Part shown: positions 44,063 through 48,604 of the stretch, in pieces | Position numbering within the stretch: position 1 is the first letter of the stretch | How the letters are laid out: the number at the start of each line of letters is the position of its first letter | NCBI RefSeq assembly: GCF_029891735.1 | Contig: NZ_JANQDH010000117.1 | Span: forward strand, 1-48,604 | Reading direction: 5' to 3' | Source: Chrysosporum bergii ANA360D | GTDB lineage: Bacteria > Cyanobacteriota > Cyanobacteriia > Cyanobacteriales > Nostocaceae | Length of the DNA stretch: 48,604 nt | Made by a program: the position numbers and the translations under genes | The notes under the pieces: generated by a model | What the model saw: only the letters and a program-made list of their open reading frames with translations | Database searches by the model: none | Told to the model about the DNA's origin: nothing

Positions 44063-44797
44063 TTAAGTTAGTTGAGCAAAGGTATAGGGAGCGGTAAAAT
44101 TGTTGTAGCGAATACGCAGGCGATCGCCAAATCTTTTGTCAATTGCTTCTACACGTTTGCTAAATACAGATTCGCTGTCCCAAGGAATGAGAAAGGCGGC
44201 GTTGTAAATCATTTCTTCTGTCATTGGTTCACTTTCTAAAATTTCTGTAGCTAAAGGCTTTAGCTCATGAGAGAAAACCTCAATCACAGCTTGTTTACGA
44301 GCCATCAAATTTTTTTCAATTAATTGTCCAATATGAATCACTTCCTCCATACTTAAACTTTTTCCTTCCATGCTGTCCCGTTCTTGTTTCAAATCAAGAT
44401 TGGATGCCATCATCGCTTGCAGTTCAGCCTTAGTATCCCAAAAAATCTTAATGCTCACCTCTCTTTGTCCTGCCAATTTTTGAAATAAATCTTTCAACTG
44501 TTCTTTATATGGTTCTATTAGTTGCATGGTGATTGATTCCCAATTTTTAACAACTAATCCAAACTGCAAAGGCAGAAGCACATTATATCCTTTTTGCATT
44601 GTTTCTTCTAAAACTCTTTCGTGAGTTAATAAATTTCGACGAGAAGCCAAATATTTCTCCTTATTTGCTTCTGAGTATAGAAAAGTAAATCCCTCAACTA
44701 CTTGACTAGAAACAGGTTGTTCATCGATTCCCTTAATAGCCAGAGTGTCAGGAATCAACTCAGGGAAAATGCCATACAAGTAAAGACCGAGACTCAT
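44063..44797 (-). CDS. gvpF: Gas vesicle protein GvpF
   Basis: The 244-residue protein starts MSLGLYLYGIFPELIPDTLA and contains VEGFTFLYSEANKEKYLASR, RNLLTHERVLEETMQKG, VLLPLQFGLVVKNWESI, and ends with FGDRLRIRYNNFTAPYTFAQ. The similarity to Anabaena flos-aquae GvpF extends over the whole length. GvpF is a minor structural or assembly protein contacting GvpA. I start at ATG 44797 rather than the GTG at 44806, because the family begins MSLxLYLYGIFP. It lies 45 nt after gvpK. Confidence 0.93.
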   Translation of the reverse strand: MSLGLYLYGIFPELIPDTLAIKGIDEQPVSSQVVEGFTFLYSEANKEKYLASRRNLLTHERVLEETMQKGYNVLLPLQFGLVVKNWESITMQLIEPYKEQLKDLFQKLAGQREVSIKIFWDTKAELQAMMASNLDLKQERDSMEGKSLSMEEVIHIGQLIEKNLMARKQAVIEVFSHELKPLATEILESEPMTEEMIYNAAFLIPWDSESVFSKRVEAIDKRFGDRLRIRYNNFTAPYTFAQLT

Positions 44798-44842
44798 AAG
44801 CTGCACTAGATTAAACTTAAATTTATCACTGATGAATTTTAA

Positions 44843-45310
44843 TTAAATTGGTTTTGAGGTCAAAACCAAACGTAGTTTGGCGTGAATTAGATTAAGTTGA
44901 GCTAGACCTATATCTACCTCACCATCTACAACAATTCCAGTATTCAAAAGGCGGTCTAGTAATTCTAGGACCGAACCTTGAGTACTAGTTTCCCCTGGAT
45001 AATAAGACCCAGGAGAGGGTAAAAGAGTACCGAACTCTCCTAAATTTACATTTAGTTCGGCTGGGTCAATTTCAAACACTTGACACAAATTTAAAATTTG
45101 TTCCTCTAACTTTTGTAAACTTTCCGATGATTGTTCTAGTTCAGATTCAGAGAGTAACTCCTGTTCCATGCGCCGAATTACTTGGGCTTCCATCAGCTGA
45201 CGCACCAACTCCAACACAGTCAATAATAAAGGAGCTAAACCCGCTTCATTCTTAGGCTTAGAAGCGTTGGTTAGTAAATCCTTTGAGTTTTCATCTGGAT
45301 TACAAACCAT
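44843..45310 (-). CDS. gvpK: Gas vesicle protein GvpK
   Basis: A 155-residue protein with LAPLLLTVLELVRQLMEAQV, IRRMEQELLSESELEQ, the strongly conserved VFEIDPAELNVNLGEFGTLL and VLELLDRLLNTGIVVDGEVD, and the end LIHAKLRLVLTSKPI. All match GvpK. It is an accessory protein for vesicle assembly. The gene follows gvpJ by 99 nt and precedes gvpF by 45 nt. Confidence 0.95.
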   Translation of the reverse strand: MVCNPDENSKDLLTNASKPKNEAGLAPLLLTVLELVRQLMEAQVIRRMEQELLSESELEQSSESLQKLEEQILNLCQVFEIDPAELNVNLGEFGTLLPSPGSYYPGETSTQGSVLELLDRLLNTGIVVDGEVDIGLAQLNLIHAKLRLVLTSKPI

Positions 45311-45409
45311 TTCTCTGATGTAACCTACAGTTTTAAATTTCCTTAATCAATCCAATTTTCTCTACCCAGTTGATGGGGATAACTAGTATAACTAGTATGT
45401 TTTCATTCA

Positions 45410-45928
45410 TTATCCATCAATCTGCGTATCCAGTGGGGTAGTAATTTCCGGGTGGTTTTCATCCATATCATTTTCAGTATTCGATGCTAATGGAGTTAGC
45501 TCCGGTATGACCATAACTTCCGGCTGGTTTTCATCCATATCATCTTCAGTATTCGATGTTAATGGGGGTTGCTCTGGGACTGTGGCAGATTGAAGTAATT
45601 TTATCTGCGCTTCTAAGCTCTCTAGTCGATGTTGAAGCTCTTGATTTTCTTCAACTAAGCGTTGAGCTTTGCTGCTCAGATAAGGGTCGTTTTCCCACCA
45701 ATTGATACCAATTTCCTTAGCCTTATCAACGGAGGATATCAACAGGCGAATCCGAATGTGTATGAGTTCAGTGGAGGCAATGGATATGGAAATATCGCCA
45801 GCAATAACAACACCTTTATCTAAAACTCTTTCGAGAATGTCGGCTAAATTAGAGCCTTGAGTAGATGTGTTAATACTCCGACTTGAATTTGTCTGATGAC
45901 GTGTTGGTAATATTGGGGTAGAAGTCAC
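45410..45928 (-). CDS. gvpJ: Gas vesicle protein GvpJ with extended acidic tail
   Basis: The 172-residue protein is a GvpA paralogue: a GvpA-like core (about residues 24-80) with LADILERVLDKGVVIAGDIS, ELIHIRIRLLISSVDKAKEI and GINWWENDPYLS, then a coiled coil (AQRLVEENQELQHRLESLEA). The last 60 residues are an acidic tail made of a 24-residue unit in two copies (SNTEDDMDENQPEVM..., SNTENDMDENHPEI...). GvpJ is a minor vesicle protein at the tips. It starts with GTG at 45928; Anabaena GvpJ starts at the next Ile-Leu (MLPTR), whose Met is replaced by Ile here, so the GTG upstream is needed. Confidence 0.9.
   Translation of the reverse strand: MTSTPILPTRHQTNSSRSINTSTQGSNLADILERVLDKGVVIAGDISISIASTELIHIRIRLLISSVDKAKEIGINWWENDPYLSSKAQRLVEENQELQHRLESLEAQIKLLQSATVPEQPPLTSNTEDDMDENQPEVMVIPELTPLASNTENDMDENHPEITTPLDTQIDG
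45446..45565. repeat. Tandem 72-nt repeat inside gvpJ
   Basis: Positions 45446-45493 and 45518-45565 are direct copies with 45 of 48 matching bases, spaced by 72 nt, and encode the repeated acidic unit of the GvpJ tail. Confidence 0.8.
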
Positions 45929-46056
45929 AAATAACTCAACTCTTGAGTAGTATAAAAACGATTAATTGTGTTCACAAATTATTGTTGGTATGCCAAATAA
46001 AGCTAACGGCAGTTTTTTCAATCCTATTCATTGCTCTTAGCGTGATTTGGCAGACT

Positions 46057-47028
46057 TTAGTAATTGTAAACTTCCTGATCGACCTCTTGATCGCCAAAAA
46101 CCACATTCTCTAAATCTATATTTGCTGGAGATGGATTAAGTAACTCCAGTAAAATATTTATAGAGTCGCCCATAGATAGGCTACTGCGGTTGCACAAAAC
46201 ATCTATAGCAATCTCCCGAAAATCTAGATTTTCGGGTGTGACGTGAATATCATTTTCTACACATACTTTAGCAAGCATGAAACAAGACCGCAATCCAGAG
46301 GTTTTCTCGGCTCCTGTAGCAAGACGAAATGATTTTACTAACCGCACTATGAAATTGGCAGATTCCCAATCCATGTTGGTTTTATGAATTAATATTTCAA
46401 TTTGAGTTATCTCATCGGGTTCCGGCATATTGATAGTGACTAGTCTATCCATTAAAGCATCTTGCGTTGAATGAACTCCGCAATATTCTTCAGGATTAGA
46501 TGTAAAAATAGCCCGAAATTTGGGATGAACATGGAGGTATTCTGGCTGGTTGCTACTGGGAGGTAGGCTGAGAATTTTTTCCTCTAGGGCTGAAAGTAAG
46601 ACATTATTAACTTCTGGTCGCGAGCGGTTAAATTCGTCATATACCAAGGTGAAACCTTCCCGACAAGCCAAAGTTAGTCTAGAATCCACCCAATTTTGTT
46701 TTAACTCGTCTTCGACTTTAACGACACTGTGGATGTAATTGTCTAAAAGTTTTTTGCGAGTGTAGCCTGTTTCACCACCAATTAAATCAGAACTTTTAAA
46801 TTCGTCATCCCCAAACAGTAACATTACTGGACTGTCAAGACAGTGGGCTATATGCAGCGCTAAAGTAGTTTTCCCTGTTCCGGCCGGTCCACGTAAGTGA
46901 ACGGGGAACCCTGATTTAAGATAACGCAACGCCCTAGTTGCTACCTGCTCAATAGTCGGTGTCATTACGAAGCTTCCTGGACGCACACGAAGAACGGCTC
47001 TTTTATGATTCGTATTGGTAGTAGTCAT
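46057..47028 (-). CDS. gvpN: Gas vesicle AAA+ ATPase GvpN
   Basis: A 323-residue MoxR-type AAA+ ATPase. It has the GvpN N terminus [20 protein letters not shown], Walker A GPAGTGKT around residue 44, the following [20 protein letters not shown], Walker [21 protein letters not shown], and [20 protein letters not shown]. It is needed for vesicle growth in haloarchaea and cyanobacterial relatives bind GvpC. The start is ATG 47028. The gene is separated from gvpC by an unusual 0.7-kb gap and precedes gvpJ by 128 nt. Confidence 0.95.
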   Translation of the reverse strand: MTTTNTNHKRAVLRVRPGSFVMTPTIEQVATRALRYLKSGFPVHLRGPAGTGKTTLALHIAHCLDSPVMLLFGDDEFKSSDLIGGETGYTRKKLLDNYIHSVVKVEDELKQNWVDSRLTLACREGFTLVYDEFNRSRPEVNNVLLSALEEKILSLPPSSNQPEYLHVHPKFRAIFTSNPEEYCGVHSTQDALMDRLVTINMPEPDEITQIEILIHKTNMDWESANFIVRLVKSFRLATGAEKTSGLRSCFMLAKVCVENDIHVTPENLDFREIAIDVLCNRSSLSMGDSINILLELLNPSPANIDLENVVFGDQEVDQEVYNY

Positions 47029-47734
47029 AAATCAATTAGATATCAAAGATGTTTGCACTTTATAGCCTAAAAGGCTGGGGAATGATTTGTTCAAAAAAAG
47101 AATTAAACCTGACTCTCGACTGATCTAATCCAGAGTTTCGGTAACAATGAAAACAATGCAGGATAACTGCACCACAAATTCAGCAAATCCAGCTTGCCGA
47201 GTTAGCGTGTTGGACTTTAGCTAACATCAGGCTAACAGATTGTGTGTAAGTAAAAAACAACACTAGCAAAGTTCGTGACAAACGAAATGTTGGCAATGAA
47301 TTTACAATGTCAATTTACTTTGCTAATGTTTCACACCAAAACAGAGTACTAAATTTTGTTAGTTAACCGTTTGAGAAAACCTACTAAAATCTACTAACTT
47401 AGAAATGCGTAATAGTTTTCGTCTTTATAAAGGTAAAACCTTTAAGGGTACAACGGCGGTACTAACTATCCCTTCTGCTGTATAGGCATTAGGAAATACT
47501 TTTCTTGAGAATTGTAACGAACCATTGACATTATTGATGTTGGTTCAATTACTAGGCTGAAATAAACCAGGTTTAACTCCCTGTACCATATCCTAACCAG
47601 AATTTTTGGGGAGTATTTAGTATGATTTATGAGATTTGGCTGAAACTGTCACAACCCCTTGTATTACCAGTTTGACAACCGGAAGATAAAGGGGCTCGAC
47701 TATATTAGCCCAATTGTTTATTTAAGAGTGCTTA
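47029..47734. other. Long gvpC-gvpN intergenic region
   Basis: These 706 nt hold no credible gene. An inverted repeat (AACACTAGCAAAGT at 47259-47272 with ACTTTGCTAATGTT at 47317-47330, one mismatch) encloses a smaller TTCGT/ACGAA pair, and TAAAGG/CCTTTA lies near 47428-47443. A hairpin GGGCT/AGCCC (47692-47711) just after the gvpC stop may be a weak terminator for gvpAC. The region probably holds a separate promoter for gvpN. Confidence 0.5.
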
Positions 47735-48109
47735 CTAACGGGTATATTTACCCATAACACTCGCAAACAAATCTTGACGAAATTGATAGAGAGACTTTCT
47801 CTGCGCTTGGGCTTGAGCGATGCGCGCTTGGGCTGTAGCTGCTAAGAACGTATCAGTCTCTTGCTCAAGTTGCTGCTTGAACTGATGCAGTTGTTCTGCT
47901 TGCGCTTGGGCTTGAGCGATGCGCGCTTGGGCTGTAGCTGCTAAGAACGCATCAGTCTCTTGCTCAAGTTGCTGCTTGAACTGATGCAGTTGTTCTGCTT
48001 GCTCTTGGGTTTGAGCAATTCTAGTATTTTTTCTTCCAGAAAGAAAATTTCTTACATCTTCTGACATTAAGCGATTTTCTTCCCTAATTCTTTCCATTAA
48101 AGCCACCAT
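47735..48109 (-). CDS. gvpC: Gas vesicle protein GvpC, short form
   Basis: GvpC coats and stiffens the outside of the vesicle. The 124-residue product has an N-terminal segment (MVALMERIREENRLMSEDVR), two full 33-residue repeats (RIAQxQxQAEQLHQFKQQLE ... FLAATAQA), and a C-terminal partial repeat ending RQDLFASVMGKYTR. The repeat period and the end FRQDLFxS match Anabaena GvpC, which has five repeats and about 193 residues, so this form is markedly shorter. The ATG at 48109 has GGGAGAAG upstream and follows gvpA by 41 nt. It is intact, with no frameshift. Confidence 0.93.
   Translation of the reverse strand: MVALMERIREENRLMSEDVRNFLSGRKNTRIAQTQEQAEQLHQFKQQLEQETDAFLAATAQARIAQAQAQAEQLHQFKQQLEQETDTFLAATAQARIAQAQAQRKSLYQFRQDLFASVMGKYTR
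47802..47999. repeat. Two near-identical 99-bp tandem repeats in gvpC
   Basis: Copies at 47802-47900 and 47901-47999 differ at one base of 99 (T at 47851, C at 47950), changing Thr to Ala. A diverged partial unit flanks them from 48000. Confidence 0.92.
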
Positions 48110-48150
48110 AAGCTTCTCCCGAAACCAACTAGTATTAACTGTGGATCATG

Positions 48151-48366
48151 TTATGCAGGAACTGCTGCGGACTGAGTTAGACCTACAGCTTCTGCATATT
48201 TCAGATAGGTTTCTACTGAAGCAATTACGATTCTGGCTTCGATCGCTAGTAATTCAATACCAACTAAAGAAACACGCACCCAAGCATCTACAACGATACC
48301 TTTGTCTAGGATTCTATCAATAACTTCTGCCAAGCTGGAGGAAGAGTTAGTTTTTTCGACTGCCAT
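48151..48366 (-). CDS. gvpA: Gas vesicle structural protein GvpA
   Basis: This is the main shell protein of gas vesicles, a small hydrophobic protein assembling into the ribbed wall. The 71-residue product reads [71 protein letters not shown], essentially identical to the Anabaena flos-aquae sequence I recall. The ATG has GAGG about 8 nt upstream. A second gvpA copy lies directly upstream, and gvpC follows; gvpA mRNA normally far exceeds gvpC mRNA. Confidence 0.98.
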   Translation of the reverse strand: MAVEKTNSSSSLAEVIDRILDKGIVVDAWVRVSLVGIELLAIEARIVIASVETYLKYAEAVGLTQSAAVPA

Positions 48367-48408
48367 GTGTTTAACCTCGATTTGTTGTCAAGTTTGTTTC
48401 TGGATAGA

Positions 48409-48430
48409 ATCACTATAAATTTATAGTGAT
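48409..48430. promoter_or_regulatory. Perfect 22-bp palindrome between the two gvpA copies
   Basis: The sequence from 48409 to 48430 (ATCACTATAAA followed by its exact complement TTTATAGTGAT) is a perfect palindrome in the 93-nt gap between the gvpA copies. It could be an operator, or an RNA hairpin that terminates or protects the upstream gvpA message. There is no T-run on the minus strand. Confidence 0.55.
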
Positions 48431-48459
48431 CCTACTGTTATTGTGGATTTTATTTCCTG

Positions 48460-48604
48460 TTATGCAGGAACTGCTGCGGACTGAGTTAGACCTACAGCTT
48501 CTGCATATTTCAGGTAGGTTTCTACTGAAGCAATTACGATTCTGGCTTCGATCGCTAGTAATTCAATACCAACTAAAGAAACACGCGCCCAAGCATCTAC
48601 AACG
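48460..48604 (-). CDS. gvpA: Gas vesicle structural protein GvpA, second copy cut by window edge
   Basis: The last 47 codons and stop (TAA at 48462-48460) of another gvpA are present. The visible peptide is identical to the complete copy except for Ala in place of Val in DAWxRVSLVG. The nucleotide sequences differ at only two positions over the 145 nt, one of them silent (Tyr codon). The N terminus and promoter lie beyond the edge. This is the first gene of the visible cluster. Confidence 0.95.
   Translation of the reverse strand, partial: VVDAWARVSLVGIELLAIEARIVIASVETYLKYAEAVGLTQSAAVPA

Overview
The window is chromosomal DNA from a filamentous, gas-vacuolate cyanobacterium, most likely of the Nostocales (Anabaena/Dolichospermum/Nodularia/Raphidiopsis-like). 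The reasons are: frequent HIP1-type GCGATCGC octamers, a moderate-to-low GC content, phylloquinone (menD-menB) and plastoquinone (UbiA-type) genes, two PspA/Vipp1 genes in tandem, a cyanobacterial CRISPR repeat whose processed strand ends in ATTGAAAC, and a gas-vesicle cluster whose proteins closely follow the Anabaena flos-aquae Gvp set. The species cannot be fixed from the sequence alone.

Layout. 1-4.3 kb: cut-off start of an Rpn/DUF4351-type protein, ppx, a UbiA prenyltransferase and a secreted beta-barrel-like protein. 4.5-7.4 kb: a small exported hypothetical, then a 22-repeat CRISPR array (5071-6628) with no cas genes in view. Its leader and a near-consensus promoter lie on the right, so it is transcribed leftwards. 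7.8-13.7 kb: GNAT-ruvX pair, DUF3727 protein, YqeG-type HAD phosphatase, proB, tRNA-Ser(CGA), CapA-like protein. 13.7-18.5 kb (minus): leuC-leuD, a methyltransferase, a DUF3352 protein. 18.8-25.1 kb: DUF938 protein, tRNA-Ala(UGC), trhO, patatin-like lipase, folB, menD-menB. 25.2-31.4 kb: small Cys-rich protein, DciA/DUF721 protein with zinc ribbon, SPOR-like membrane protein, pspA and vipp1, thioredoxin, aminotransferase. 31.4-38.5 kb: HpsJ-like protein beside a PEP/PFE-CTERM surface protein, uvrC, small zinc ribbon protein, rlmN, TIGR03792 protein, phasin-like protein, FKBP isomerase.

38.6-48.6 kb is the most distinctive region, a gas-vesicle cluster read mainly leftwards: gvpA (cut by the right edge), gvpA, gvpC, a 0.7-kb gap, gvpN, gvpJ, gvpK, gvpF, gvpG, gvpV (opposite strand), gvpW, then a double-domain ArsA/Get3-like ATPase and a double-domain CDC48-like AAA ATPase. 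The shell protein is GvpA. GvpC here has only two full 33-residue repeats. GvpN, J, K, F, G, V and W are assembly or minor proteins. The two extra ATPases are co-directional with gvpW and may be chaperones or remodelling factors for vesicle assembly, which is inference.

Other points of interest: two CRISPR spacers that target the same sequence in two versions differing by a 4-nt indel; two MITE-like elements sharing terminal inverted repeats; near-identical tandem duplications inside gvpC and gvpJ; a phage-protein-like module inserted in the patatin; and perfect 20- and 22-bp palindromes in promoter or spacer regions. No clearly new defence or metabolic system was found. The best candidate for under-described biology is the ATPase pair attached to the gas-vesicle cluster.
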